Below, piece by piece: positions 43,825 to 52,173 of a stretch of 64,000 bases of DNA. A model generated the notes under the pieces. The model did not search any database, was not told the origin of the DNA, and saw only the letters and a list, made by a program, of their open reading frames with translations. The DNA is from Mucilaginibacter xinganensis (lineage in GTDB: Bacteria; Bacteroidota; Bacteroidia; Sphingobacteriales; Sphingobacteriaceae): assembly GCF_002257585.1 (NCBI RefSeq), contig NZ_CP022743.1, positions 4,650,001 to 4,714,000 of the forward strand, in the 5' to 3' direction. Positions within the stretch are counted from its first letter, which is position 1. Each line of letters begins with the position of its first letter. Position numbers and translations under genes: made by a program.

Positions 43825-43857
43825 AAAACCCCCTTACACTTGCTGCTTGGGGGTTTT
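43825..43857. terminator. Terminator hairpin in a divergent gap
   Basis: AAAACCCCC paired with GGGGGTTTT around a 15-base loop. It could stop transcripts on either strand, yet both flanking genes are transcribed away from it, so it does not end a known gene. Confidence 0.6.
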
Positions 43858-44125
43858 ACCTAAACCTTATTACTAAGGTAAGCGGGTTGCCTACTTTATA
43901 ATAAGTAGTAAATATAAAATTCCTAAATCGAAAATGAAGATACATAGCATATTTATCACACACCTTTAACAAAAAAAGTAAAGAAATATCATGGAATTTT
44001 ATCTATTTACCGCGTGTGATAATTTTATAATATCCTATTTGGTCAAATTTCGAAACCTCGTAGGTATTTATGGTATTTAATATTTAAAACATAATTTTGA
44101 AAGAGACCATAAGAAAACTATTAGT

Positions 44126-44155
44126 GGTTACACTACAGGTTTCAGCATTTACTAA
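44126..44155 (+). promoter_or_regulatory. Candidate ECF-sigma promoter of the sigma gene itself
   Basis: GGTTACA (44126-44132), 18 bases, then ACTAA (44151-44155). The same two blocks with the same 18-base spacing precede the lipoprotein gene at 45611-45640. The ATG lies 13 bases after ACTAA. Autoregulated ECF promoters commonly share such paired motifs. Confidence 0.5.
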
Positions 44156-44167
44156 TCGTTATAATTT

Positions 44168-44782
44168 ATGAAAAAAGTCGTGGTGAATTTCTCCGACGAG
44201 GAGTTAATTGAAGCACTTAAGCAACAACAAGTTAGCAATATGGCAATAGCATTTCTGTATCGTAATTATTATGGTGTATTAAGCAATTACATAAAACTTA
44301 ACAAAGGATCACAACAGGATGCGGAAGATATATTTCAGGAAGTGGTTGTAAACTTTATTGAAATTATTAAAGCAGGAAAATTCAGAAGTGAATCGAGTAT
44401 AAAAACGTTTCTTTTTACCTTAAACAGGTTTACCTGGTTAAATGAACTTAAAAAGAGAAGCCGAACCCTGGCACGGGAAGAGAAATATGAAGATGATTCA
44501 GAAGTGGATGACAGGGATCTGAGTCATTTTTTAGTAGAAAGGGAATCAAAAAATATGGTGGTGGCAATGATGGATAAACTCGGCGAAACGTGCCGCAAAA
44601 TTTTACTGGCATATTACTATGATAATTTTTCGATGAAAGAGATACTTCCACTTGTGAACTATGAAAATGAACAGGTGCTCAGGAATAAGAAATATAAATG
44701 TTTGAAAAACCTGGAGCAAATACTCGCAGCCGACCCCGGCTTATCTAAACGATTTAAAAGCGCTTTGGCTTATGGACACTAA
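44168..44782 (+). CDS. ECF-type RNA polymerase sigma factor
   Basis: A 204-residue sigma-70-like protein: region 2 (AIAFLYRNYYGVLSNYIKLN, DAEDIFQEVVVNFIEII, IKTFLFTLNRFTWLNELKKR) and region 4 (MDKLGETCRKILLAYYYDNFSMKEI). Region 4 ends in NKKYKCLKNLEQIL, the usual HTH contact. No region 3, as in ECF factors. Its stop overlaps the next gene by 11 bases, a strong sign of translational coupling with a probable membrane anti-sigma protein. A promoter-like element shared with the downstream lipoprotein gene suggests it activates itself and that gene. Confidence 0.88.
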   Translation: MKKVVVNFSDEELIEALKQQQVSNMAIAFLYRNYYGVLSNYIKLNKGSQQDAEDIFQEVVVNFIEIIKAGKFRSESSIKTFLFTLNRFTWLNELKKRSRTLAREEKYEDDSEVDDRDLSHFLVERESKNMVVAMMDKLGETCRKILLAYYYDNFSMKEILPLVNYENEQVLRNKKYKCLKNLEQILAADPGLSKRFKSALAYGH

Positions 44783-45548
44783 CAATAAACAACCGGACAA
44801 CAGAATAATCAAATACCTTGATGGTGAACTGACAGGGGATGAATTGAATGATTTTGAAAAAACATTAGCCGAAAACGCTTCAATTAAAGCGGAACTACAA
44901 AGCATGAAACTGGCAAAGTCAGTAGTACAGCATTACGGATTGAAACATCAGGTGGCGCGTGTTCATGGCAGCATGATGGCGGAGCTTAATACAGAAACTG
45001 AAAGCATTAACAAGCGCGGTATATATCCTTTTATCCGTAACACAATGCGGATAGCAGCGGCATTATTTGGTTTCATGGTTTTGTTCGGGGTTTATGAGTT
45101 TGTTTCGGTATCACCGTCAAAATTAGCCCGGGAAAATTATCGGTCTTATGAAGTGAGTATTGAACGAGGCACTGGTAAAGTTTCTGCTATTGAAACGGCT
45201 TACTTAAGTAAAAAATTCAAACTTGCCATCAATTACTTGAAAAAAGAAGACAGCATAACTCTTAAGGAACATTTTTTGGGAGCGTTATCATACCTTGCTG
45301 ATCAACAGCCTGCAAATGCCATCAAAGAATTTGAAGTAGTACTGAACAAACCCGACGCAGCATCAAGTTATAAAGATGATGCTGAATATTATTTGGCTAT
45401 TAGTCACCTGCAAAACAACCAACCTAAAAATGCAGAGGAACTATTTAAAAAAATACACAACGATAAGGATCACCTATACCACAACAAGGTTAGCTGGTGG
45501 ACGATGTTGAAAATCAAAATACTCATCCTAAAAAATCCCGGTCATTAA
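44772..45548 (+). CDS. Membrane TPR protein, probable anti-sigma factor
   Basis: 258 residues. The N-terminal cytoplasmic part (RIIKYLDGELTGDELNDFE) resembles the anti-sigma start LxGELs seen in ECF partners but lacks the zinc His/Cys motif. One TM helix follows at about residues 93-112 (IAAALFGFMVLFGVYEFV), then a periplasmic region of TPR-like helices (ALSYLADQQPANAIKEFEVVL, DAEYYLAISHLQNNQPKNAEELFKKI). It overlaps the sigma gene start to end, so a sensor that holds the sigma factor is the natural reading; direct binding is inference. The gene's stop lies in the loop of a terminator. Confidence 0.7.
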   Translation: MDTNNKQPDNRIIKYLDGELTGDELNDFEKTLAENASIKAELQSMKLAKSVVQHYGLKHQVARVHGSMMAELNTETESINKRGIYPFIRNTMRIAAALFGFMVLFGVYEFVSVSPSKLARENYRSYEVSIERGTGKVSAIETAYLSKKFKLAINYLKKEDSITLKEHFLGALSYLADQQPANAIKEFEVVLNKPDAASSYKDDAEYYLAISHLQNNQPKNAEELFKKIHNDKDHLYHNKVSWWTMLKIKILILKNPGH

Positions 45549-45559
45549 CCGGGATTTTT
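45531..45559 (+). terminator. Terminator overlapping the stop codon of the anti-sigma-like gene
   Basis: A perfect 12-bp stem (AAAAATCCCGGT with ACCGGGATTTTT) has a five-base loop CATTA; the TAA stop at 45546-45548 spans the loop end and first stem base. T's follow. Its position separates the sigma operon from the lipoprotein gene. Confidence 0.85.
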
Positions 45560-45610
45560 TTTTGTAGCATAATGGGGTGAGTTTATCTATCTAAAAAAAA
45601 ATCAGTCTGC

Positions 45611-45640
45611 GGTTACATCCTTTCTTTTGGCGTACACTAA
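45611..45640 (+). promoter_or_regulatory. Candidate ECF-sigma promoter of the lipoprotein gene
   Basis: GGTTACA (45611-45617), 18 bases, then ACTAA (45636-45640), matching the sigma-gene element in sequence blocks and spacing. The ATG is 20 bases after ACTAA with an AAGGGAAATT ribosome site. Confidence 0.5.
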
Positions 45641-45659
45641 CTATAAAAAAAGGGAAATT

Positions 45660-46442
45660 ATGAAAACTTTAAAAACAAACACTATCAAACTTGCAACGGC
45701 TCTTTTGATATTATCAACAGCGTTAGTTAGCTGTAAAAAAGATACCGGCGTGAAACCCGCCGCAGGATCGCAAATCTCATTCGGGATAAAAGCCGGCAGT
45801 TCATTAACCCCGCTTTCCGCTTCCGGCCTGCAAACTGCTGCGGTAGCACCCGTTATCAGCTGGACACAAGGTACAGCTAATATCGCCGAATTTAAATTTG
45901 AAGCGAAAATGGGCGGCATTAAAAAGGAAGTTAAGGCAAAAGGGCTTACAAATGTTAACCTGTTTGACCTTTCACCTTCTTTTGTAAATACAACCATTGA
46001 CACCGGCCTTTTTAGCGAGATAGAGGTAAAAGTTGAATTTGTTAAATCAACAACCGGTGCTGCTATCCCTTTGGTGTTGAAAGGAAGTTTTACTAAGCCC
46101 GATGGTACAGTGGTTCCTGTTGAGCTTGATGTGAACGATAATTTTGAAATTAAAGCCGAAGCAAAGAATGTATTTATCGACAAGACAACCAATCTTAAAA
46201 CAACACTGATCCTGCGTTTAAACGAGTTACTACAGGGGGTAACGCCCGCCGAATTAGCTGCCGCTACTCAAACATCGGGAACTATTGTTATCAGCAGCTC
46301 ATCAAACGCGGCACTGCTTAATAAAATCATATTAAACTTGCAGAACATAGGCGGCACAGAGTTTGAAGGCGAGCACGAACATAAAGGCGGCGATGACAAT
46401 GGCCAAAACCAGGGCGGCGAGAGCCACGGTAGTGATGGATAA
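45660..46442 (+). CDS. Predicted lipoprotein, unknown function, His/Gly/Asp-rich tail
   Basis: 260 residues from the ATG at 45660, chosen because AAAGGGAAATT precedes it and it begins a lipoprotein signal (ALVSCKKD). No family recognised. The body is mostly beta-rich (VEFVKSTTGAAIPLVLKGSF, NVFIDKTTNLKTTLILRLNELL) and the last ~25 residues are rich in Glu, His, Gly and Asp (EGEHEHKGGDDNGQ), a possible metal-binding or flexible tail. It carries the sigma-type promoter element and is likely a target of the ECF factor next door. It converges on the TPR-CHAT gene. Confidence 0.7.
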   Translation: MKTLKTNTIKLATALLILSTALVSCKKDTGVKPAAGSQISFGIKAGSSLTPLSASGLQTAAVAPVISWTQGTANIAEFKFEAKMGGIKKEVKAKGLTNVNLFDLSPSFVNTTIDTGLFSEIEVKVEFVKSTTGAAIPLVLKGSFTKPDGTVVPVELDVNDNFEIKAEAKNVFIDKTTNLKTTLILRLNELLQGVTPAELAAATQTSGTIVISSSSNAALLNKIILNLQNIGGTEFEGEHEHKGGDDNGQNQGGESHGSDG

Positions 46443-46457
46443 TAATTGTGATAGGGG

Positions 46458-49253
46458 TTAATTAGGCCGGGGTCGCTTAAAGCGACTCCGGCTTTTTAAT
46501 ACCATCAAAGCACCTGCAAGTAAAATTAATGCGCTTATCACAACTGTTAAATATTGTTTATCATCTTGTTTTTCAAAGCTCCCGGTAAGCCGAAGGTGGG
46601 CCCAATAGCCGGTCAGCTTTTTCCCATCTGAAATAGTATCATCTCCCAGGTAGTCTAGCTTGGCTTGTTGCAATGCAGCTGCTATAGAATAGCCCTTTTG
46701 CAGGTAGTAATGTAATTTGGCGGAAATATAAGCGGTTGAAGCATCGTCGGCTTTCCACATGGAAGTTATAATATTATTGCAACCGGAATATGAAAAAGCC
46801 CGGGCTATGCTCATCAGCCCCTCTCCTTTCACCAATTCGCCGGAGCCACTTTCACAGGCGCTTAATATCACTAACCGGGTTTTATCAAGTTTTAGGTTGT
46901 AAATTTCGGGCAGGTATAATTTATAACTAAAAGCAGAATCGGGCTGCGAAGGGTAAAAAGATATAAACGACTGGTTCGGATCTTTGTCATTTGCGTAGGC
47001 ATGGGTTGCCAGGTGTATGATATTGAAGTTAGGTGCCTGTTTCAAAAACATTTGTTTTGTAGCCTGCTTATTGTAAAATGAAACGCCGTTAAGCGCCTCC
47101 ACTTCCTGTTTCGATGCGGATAGTTGAACCCACTCATTTACATTTTGCCCATTTGTTATCACCTTGTCATTAAATGGAGCTATGCCCAGCCTGGTTGCAT
47201 CGGCAGCTAATCCAGCGTTACTTCCGCTTAACAACACATTACAGGAGTAATTGTAGGTGACGGTATATTTTTTTAACAGCAGTTCGCCCGAGTCGCCTGC
47301 CAAAATTTCGAAAGGGAGATAGTTTAATTCATCATCAGGAATAATCATCAAATTTTCTTTCCCGTCAAGCAGGGCTTCTGCCGGCTTTATTAGCTGCCTG
47401 TATAGTGTTTGTGCGATGTTTCGCATTTCCTTATTATTATTACCATTGCGATATTGAGCTTGTTTAAAAGCTTTGTTTACTAATGATATAAAGCCAGCTG
47501 GTAACGGTGTGCTTACGAAATGAAGCCCGGCCGATGTTATGACGAAGCATACCAAATCGGCATTGCCAATGTGGTAAGATAAAATAGCACTTCGGCCAGG
47601 TATTATTTTCTGCAGGGCCTCAATATCATTCGCTTCGTCCGGATGTTTTAGTTTATTTAACCCTGTTTGCTGATTTATTTTTTGCTGCACTTTTACCAGT
47701 TGGATGGTATAATCATTTACACGGTTTTTCAGGTTAGCAAGGGTTACACTGTCCGATTGGGCTGATGCTTTTAATAATTCTCGTGTAATCCGTTCCTTTA
47801 AATTCCTCTCCTGTTGCAGCAATTGCTTAGATACATTGCCCGCTGCTTTTAATTTGCTTTCTTCCAGGTTTAATGAAAGTGTATTTCCCTTATTTTCCTC
47901 ATCAAGAAAAAACGCCAGCTTTATATACTTTTCATTTTTTGTAAGGCTGAATAGCTGCAGGCAGATATCGATGGGCTGCTGGTGCGAAGTGTATTTTTTA
48001 TCGCTGATCAGCAGTCTCGCATCGTCAGTTTCATAAAATCGCTGAATGTGGTCGGCTAGCTTATAAAATGAAAGATAGGTTTGCAGTGCCGCTTCGAGAT
48101 CTCTTGTATGATGGCTTTGCGTGTAAAGCAACTTAAATGCGGTTGCTTTGGCCAGCAGTGTTTCCAATAAATCCGCCGTATAAAAAACGCTGTTAAAATC
48201 GGAAGGGTTTATATAAATATTTTGTGAATTGAAGTCAAATTGTAGATTATTAACAGCCAACTGATATTGCTGTAGTGCTGCCGGAAGATCGTTTTTTTGC
48301 ATAAAAAGATCGGCACTGTATTTAAGCGTAATGCCGTAATCACTGTTTTTATGACTGCCGTTTAACCTGGCATTCATTTCAGCAGCCTCTCTTAACTTCA
48401 AGGCAGCACTATTAAAATCATTTTGGATAAAATAGGCACGCGCCAGGTCGTTCAATAATTTTTGGTTTAAGGGCTTAACCCTTTTTAAATAAGTTACAGC
48501 AGTTTTTCCATCCCCCAAAGCCAGGTAAACGGAGCCGATATTATGAAACAGGTTATCGGTTTCAACCTTGTAAAGCAAAAGCTCACGGTATATTTTTAAT
48601 GCTTCATTATACCTTTTTAATTTCCTGTAGGCCGTGGCCAGGTTACTTTTATAAGTTACCAGTAACGACTTATCATAAGCTGAATGACCGAGGAGCGTGG
48701 TAATAGCCTTTTCGTAATAGGTCGTACTTTTTTTATAGTTTCCGGTTGCATAAGCAATTACCCCCAGCGTATTGTAAAGCCTTTCAAGTTCGCTTACCTG
48801 CGGATAGCTTTCTGCAACACTTTCTGCTTTTTTATAATAATAATCAGCAGAGTCAGGCTTGTCCAATTTGTAATAACTGTTACCGCAATATACCAGGGGT
48901 TTAAACAGTGCAGAGTCATTTACCCCGGAAATATTATTTTTTAGTGCAAATGATTTTTTGAAATAGGGGATTGCTTCTTTTTGGCGATCAAGTACCTGCA
49001 GAAAGGCACCAGTAGTTATATATGCCTTTAACAGAAAAGCATCATCGAGGTGGGTGGTAGTCAATAAGGTTATTACCTTTTTATAATTCGCAAATGCCTG
49101 TTCATCTGTTTCATCCGTATGATTTTCGGTATTGGCGAGTTTTTCGGCTGTATTAAATATCAGCTTATATTGAGGCTTTGTTTGAGCGAATACCTGGAAA
49201 CTGCAAAAAAAAATTCCCGGTAAAGCGTAACGAAAAAACCTGTCCAGATACAT
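46458..49253 (-). CDS. TPR-CHAT caspase-like protein, membrane-anchored
   Basis: A 931-residue protein with N-terminal signal (ending FQVFAQ), a long TPR array (about residues 60-430: KAYITTGAFLQVLDRQKEAIPYF, LYNTLGVIAYATGNYKKSTTYY and others), a coiled linker (LLQQERNLKERI) and a C-terminal CHAT domain. The catalytic dyad is visible: His751 in HLATHAY and Cys800 in LVILSACESGSGE; MWKADD is the conserved end. A C-terminal TM (YLTVVISALILLAGALMVL) is followed by a basic tail, so the CHAT domain probably faces the periplasm. CHAT domains are caspase-clan proteases, some with roles in programmed death or signalling. It faces a sigma/anti-sigma module; the target is unknown. Confidence 0.85.
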   Translation of the reverse strand: MYLDRFFRYALPGIFFCSFQVFAQTKPQYKLIFNTAEKLANTENHTDETDEQAFANYKKVITLLTTTHLDDAFLLKAYITTGAFLQVLDRQKEAIPYFKKSFALKNNISGVNDSALFKPLVYCGNSYYKLDKPDSADYYYKKAESVAESYPQVSELERLYNTLGVIAYATGNYKKSTTYYEKAITTLLGHSAYDKSLLVTYKSNLATAYRKLKRYNEALKIYRELLLYKVETDNLFHNIGSVYLALGDGKTAVTYLKRVKPLNQKLLNDLARAYFIQNDFNSAALKLREAAEMNARLNGSHKNSDYGITLKYSADLFMQKNDLPAALQQYQLAVNNLQFDFNSQNIYINPSDFNSVFYTADLLETLLAKATAFKLLYTQSHHTRDLEAALQTYLSFYKLADHIQRFYETDDARLLISDKKYTSHQQPIDICLQLFSLTKNEKYIKLAFFLDEENKGNTLSLNLEESKLKAAGNVSKQLLQQERNLKERITRELLKASAQSDSVTLANLKNRVNDYTIQLVKVQQKINQQTGLNKLKHPDEANDIEALQKIIPGRSAILSYHIGNADLVCFVITSAGLHFVSTPLPAGFISLVNKAFKQAQYRNGNNNKEMRNIAQTLYRQLIKPAEALLDGKENLMIIPDDELNYLPFEILAGDSGELLLKKYTVTYNYSCNVLLSGSNAGLAADATRLGIAPFNDKVITNGQNVNEWVQLSASKQEVEALNGVSFYNKQATKQMFLKQAPNFNIIHLATHAYANDKDPNQSFISFYPSQPDSAFSYKLYLPEIYNLKLDKTRLVILSACESGSGELVKGEGLMSIARAFSYSGCNNIITSMWKADDASTAYISAKLHYYLQKGYSIAAALQQAKLDYLGDDTISDGKKLTGYWAHLRLTGSFEKQDDKQYLTVVISALILLAGALMVLKSRSRFKRPRPN
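46466..46497. terminator. Bidirectional hairpin inside the end of the CHAT gene
   Basis: GCCGGGGTCGCT paired with AGCGACTCCGGC (12 bp, one G-T) followed by TTTTTA on the plus strand. It terminates the lipoprotein transcript while forming the last codons of the opposite CHAT ORF. Confidence 0.7.
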
Positions 49254-49299
49254 GGACTAAATATATCGAAAAATAAGTTAAAGGTAAATGATGATACTG

Positions 49300-50124
49300 T
49301 TAGTTGCCAACAACAATAATACAGGGCGGCCTTGGCCTTGCCGGTTTCTTTACGTTTACCTTTAAGCCCGAAGTGTTTAATGCAAAAGAACGAATGATGG
49401 CACCGGAATATAATATGGTAGTTTTTCGTTCATTGATCAAATCAATAAGGTATTGCGGAATTTCTGAGGCATTCCGGTAAAAGTAAATCTTCACGTTAAG
49501 GCCGTTTAATGCTTTTTCGCTTTTATCATTTATACGGTAAGCTAATTTCACTTCCTGGGTGGCACCTGTATCAATTGCCTGGTTTCGGACGGTTTGAGCC
49601 AGGTTGATCCTGGCGTTTTTGGGATCAACTGCGATGCCCGCATTTTTACAGCCCCCGCTTTCGTCAAAAACATTATCTAACCCGGCGTCAGGCATTGTTA
49701 GGCGAGCGTTGGCGTTGTAAATTGGCGTAGCTACGCTATCACCGGCAGATAAATTGTAAATTTTGTCTTCATAATTTATTCCCGAAATAACCACATAATT
49801 AACCTGGCTACCACTCGCATCTGCCGGTGTAAAAGTAACCTGGTATTTAAGGCCGGTTTCGCTTTTATTTACATCTATTTCGCCGGTAACTTCATCTATT
49901 TTAAGCCCTTCGGGCAAACTGCTATAGGTGCCTGCTTTAGTTACAACAGGCTTAACTAACAGATCGGCGCTTTGGATATAGAATACTGAGTCGCCATAAA
50001 GGGCAATTTTGGGATCTGTACCGGCAGGCGGCATTTTACCAGGCGTAACAGATTTGTCTTTACTGCAAGCTATGCAGAAGCAATAAAGACAGGCGAGAAT
50101 AACTATATATAACTTATTTGGCAT
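49300..50124 (-). CDS. Predicted lipoprotein co-transcribed with the CHAT gene
   Basis: 274 residues with lipobox CFCIACSKD. The first half is Ig/putative-cadherin-like (SLPEGLKIDEVTGEIDVNKSETG), similar to propeptide-type He_PIG folds; the second half contains a conserved-looking region (VRNQAIDTGATQEVKLAYRINDK, YLIDLINERKTTILYSGAIIRSF) I cannot assign. It lies 46 bases before the CHAT gene on the same strand, so a shared transcript is likely; a substrate or surface partner of the CHAT protein is one possibility, unproven. A TATCTTTG box lies 52 bases upstream. Confidence 0.65.
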   Translation of the reverse strand: MPNKLYIVILACLYCFCIACSKDKSVTPGKMPPAGTDPKIALYGDSVFYIQSADLLVKPVVTKAGTYSSLPEGLKIDEVTGEIDVNKSETGLKYQVTFTPADASGSQVNYVVISGINYEDKIYNLSAGDSVATPIYNANARLTMPDAGLDNVFDESGGCKNAGIAVDPKNARINLAQTVRNQAIDTGATQEVKLAYRINDKSEKALNGLNVKIYFYRNASEIPQYLIDLINERKTTILYSGAIIRSFALNTSGLKVNVKKPARPRPPCIIVVGN

Positions 50125-50176
50125 TTTCTTGAGGTCTGTTTATCATTATCACTTTACCCGCGTATTCAAAATATTA

Positions 50177-50184
50177 CAAAGATA
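50177..50184 (-). promoter_or_regulatory. -7 box of the lipoprotein-CHAT operon
   Basis: TATCTTTG on the minus strand matches TAnnTTTG exactly, giving a leader of about 45 bases to the start at 50124. Confidence 0.45.
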
Positions 50185-50564
50185 AGGTTAAACATTATAA
50201 TAATTACGCAGCGTATTACCACACCGTTGCTTTGTTTCAGTTGGTTTTCGGCAAATACTTGCAAACACAATTACGGGCCGCAGTAAAATATTTTTTTTGT
50301 GGTGTAAAATCACCGCCGCAGTGGCGGTTATTAAAACTAATATTGACGATTCCATAAAGTTCTTGTTTTTCAATTAGTCAGCACCGGCTTTAAAATTGTA
50401 ACCAGTGCGTTTATTTTTTTGCAGAAAACAATTTCGGCTTAATATAACAGCCCATTTGCGGGTATTGACAAATATGCGTAATATGGTGCTTTATTAAATC
50501 AATACTTTTAATAGTTCCGTATTTATGGCTAGCGGAATAAAGAATTCTAAATAAGATTGCCAGT
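50185..50564. other. Intergenic region upstream of the CHAD gene
   Basis: About 380 bp with no convincing gene. A GC hairpin ACCGCC-GCAGT-GGCGGT lies at 50312-50328 without a T run. A 61-codon minus ORF (50188-50373) with one hydrophobic stretch is not supported by a ribosome site. No clear promoter box for CHAD was seen. Confidence 0.3.
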
Positions 50565-51356
50565 ATGAAAAGCAGGGAAGAAAGAAAATATTTTGATAAA
50601 GAATGGAAGACCATGAAGGCCGCCTTAACTGCTTTTATTGAAAACGGGGAGCAGGAAAACCTTCATCGTTTTAGGGTACAGGTAAAAAAACTACGTGCAT
50701 TCCTGATTTTATTGGACAGTTTAGGCGTTGACATCCCACTTCTCAAACATTTTAAACCAGTCAGGCTGGTTTTTAAGCAGGCGGGCGAAATAAGGAACGC
50801 CTACATAAATGTCAAAATAGGTAAGGACCATCAATTTAACACCGGAAGTTTTGTTGCAGAACAACAACTACTAATGAAAAATGGTACGGAGACATTTAAA
50901 TCCAATGGCGATAAAAACCTAAAAGCTATAAAATTTGCGCATAAGGCCATTAAAGGAAAAATAAAACCTGTCAGCAATCTTCATATCAACCTTTTTTACC
51001 AGGCCCAGCTAAAACAAATTGCCGCGTCATTAGCACCGCTCCAATTCGACGAGAGCCTTCATAACGCGCGCAAACGGATTAAGATTTTGATATATAACTA
51101 CAAGCTAGTTTACAAGGGTCTGGAGGCCGGATTTAATGAACCTTACCTGGACGGGGTTCAAAAAAGCATTGGCGATTGGCATGATACCGTATTGGCTATT
51201 GATCTTTTTTCACTATACGAAGTGCATAACCAAACAGCATTTGCCAATCTTAAAAATCAGCTTGAAAAAATAAAAAGCAATATAATAGCCAGTACAGTGG
51301 ATTTTTATAACCAGGCTACAACTACTGTTGAACTTGCTGTAGAGCAATTAAGTTAA
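50565..51356 (+). CDS. CHAD domain protein
   Basis: 263 residues, almost all a CHAD domain: helical, with conserved His/Arg/Lys-rich motifs (NLHRFRVQVKKLRAFLILLDSL, LHNARKRIKILIYNYKL, DWHDTVLAIDLF). CHAD domains bind inorganic polyphosphate and often work with CYTH tripolyphosphatases. Here a CYTH gene follows after four bases, so this is the split form of the usual fused CYTH-CHAD protein. Role in polyphosphate granule targeting or turnover is inferred from the family. Confidence 0.85.
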   Translation: MKSREERKYFDKEWKTMKAALTAFIENGEQENLHRFRVQVKKLRAFLILLDSLGVDIPLLKHFKPVRLVFKQAGEIRNAYINVKIGKDHQFNTGSFVAEQQLLMKNGTETFKSNGDKNLKAIKFAHKAIKGKIKPVSNLHINLFYQAQLKQIAASLAPLQFDESLHNARKRIKILIYNYKLVYKGLEAGFNEPYLDGVQKSIGDWHDTVLAIDLFSLYEVHNQTAFANLKNQLEKIKSNIIASTVDFYNQATTTVELAVEQLS

Positions 51357-51360
51357 AATT

Positions 51361-51840
51361 ATGGGTGTAGAAATTGAAAGAAAGTTTTTGGTAGATCATG
51401 CGATGTGGCAAAAACTTGACAAGCCGCCGGGCGTACATTACCAGCAGGGATATATTGTAAGTGATGAGAATTGCACTGTAAGGATAAGGGTGACGGACGC
51501 CCATGGCTTTATAACCTTAAAGGGCCGGACCAGCGGCATTACCCGCAGTGAATATGAATATGAGATCCCTGTTGCTGATGGGCTTGAAATGCTGAAAAAA
51601 TTCGCTAAAAACGGCACAGAAAAAATTCGTTACCGCATACCTTTAGGTGGCTTTACGTGGGAGGTAGATGAATTTTTGAGCGATAATGAAGGCCTGTTAA
51701 TTGCCGAGATAGAGCTCAAAAGTGAAAATGACAAATTCGAAAAACCAGAATGGATAACCAGGGATGTTACAGATGACATGCGCTATGCAAACTCAAACCT
51801 CGCCACTTTGCCTTACCGTGAATGGCCGGAAAATAAATAA
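51361..51840 (+). CDS. CYTH-domain triphosphate tunnel metalloenzyme
   Basis: 159 residues. The signature ExExK is present at the start (VEIERKFLV), and further charged tunnel strands follow (VRIRVTDAHGFITLKGR, SEYEYEIPVADG, RYRIPLGGFTWEVDEF, LLIAEIELKSE). Family members hydrolyse tripolyphosphate, or are adenylate cyclases or thiamine triphosphatases in other lineages. Located four bases after the CHAD gene, so tripolyphosphate or polyphosphate is the best guess. The length matches the compact bacterial CYTH. Confidence 0.87.
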   Translation: MGVEIERKFLVDHAMWQKLDKPPGVHYQQGYIVSDENCTVRIRVTDAHGFITLKGRTSGITRSEYEYEIPVADGLEMLKKFAKNGTEKIRYRIPLGGFTWEVDEFLSDNEGLLIAEIELKSENDKFEKPEWITRDVTDDMRYANSNLATLPYREWPENK

Positions 51841-51972
51841 TCATCCACGTATAGCTGCCGTTGCTTAACCAACAGGTAAAGCGCTAAACAATAATTTCAA
51901 CATTAAAAACAAAATGCGTTAACTGTAACTTGCTGCGTTGGGGACTTAAAGAAAACCCATAAGCTTTTATTT

Positions 51973-52173
51973 CTAAGCCTTTGAATTTGCCTTAAGCATC
52001 ACTTTTCCTTTTTTTGTTAATACACAAGCCGGCGACCGCTCCATTTCCGCTCCTTTGGCAACATCAATTAAATTGTAGGTCTGCAGGCTTTTCAGATCCT
52101 CCTTGCTGATATTAATGGCCATTCCCTTTTCTGCTATTACTTTCAGGGCCTCAACTACCTCTTCGTGCTTCAT
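51973..52173 (-). CDS. Small hypothetical protein
   Basis: 66 residues from the ATG at 52173 (an upstream Met at 52215 would add 14 residues of unlikely sequence). MKHEEVVEALKVIAEKGMAI opens a mostly helical region ending in a basic wing-like VLTKKGKVMLK, which suggests a small winged-helix-like fold, but I recognise no family. Transcribed alone. Confidence 0.5.
   Translation of the reverse strand: MKHEEVVEALKVIAEKGMAINISKEDLKSLQTYNLIDVAKGAEMERSPACVLTKKGKVMLKANSKA

Larger units (their letters stand above)
43678..44167. other. Divergent intergenic region with terminator hairpin and small dyads
   Basis: 490 bp between the hydrolase and sigma-factor genes. A 9-bp terminator-type stem lies in the middle (43825-43857). 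Two short dyads follow: ACCTTA..TAAGGT (43863-43878) and CTACTT..AAGTAG (43891-43908). The sigma promoter-like element is at 44126-44155. No gene is visible, but a terminator between divergent genes hints at a short unannotated transcript. Confidence 0.4.

Noticed and set aside
50188..50373. 61-codon minus ORF with a hydrophobic stretch
   Set aside because: No ribosome site, no recognisable family, and it overlaps the promoter area of the lipoprotein-CHAT operon.
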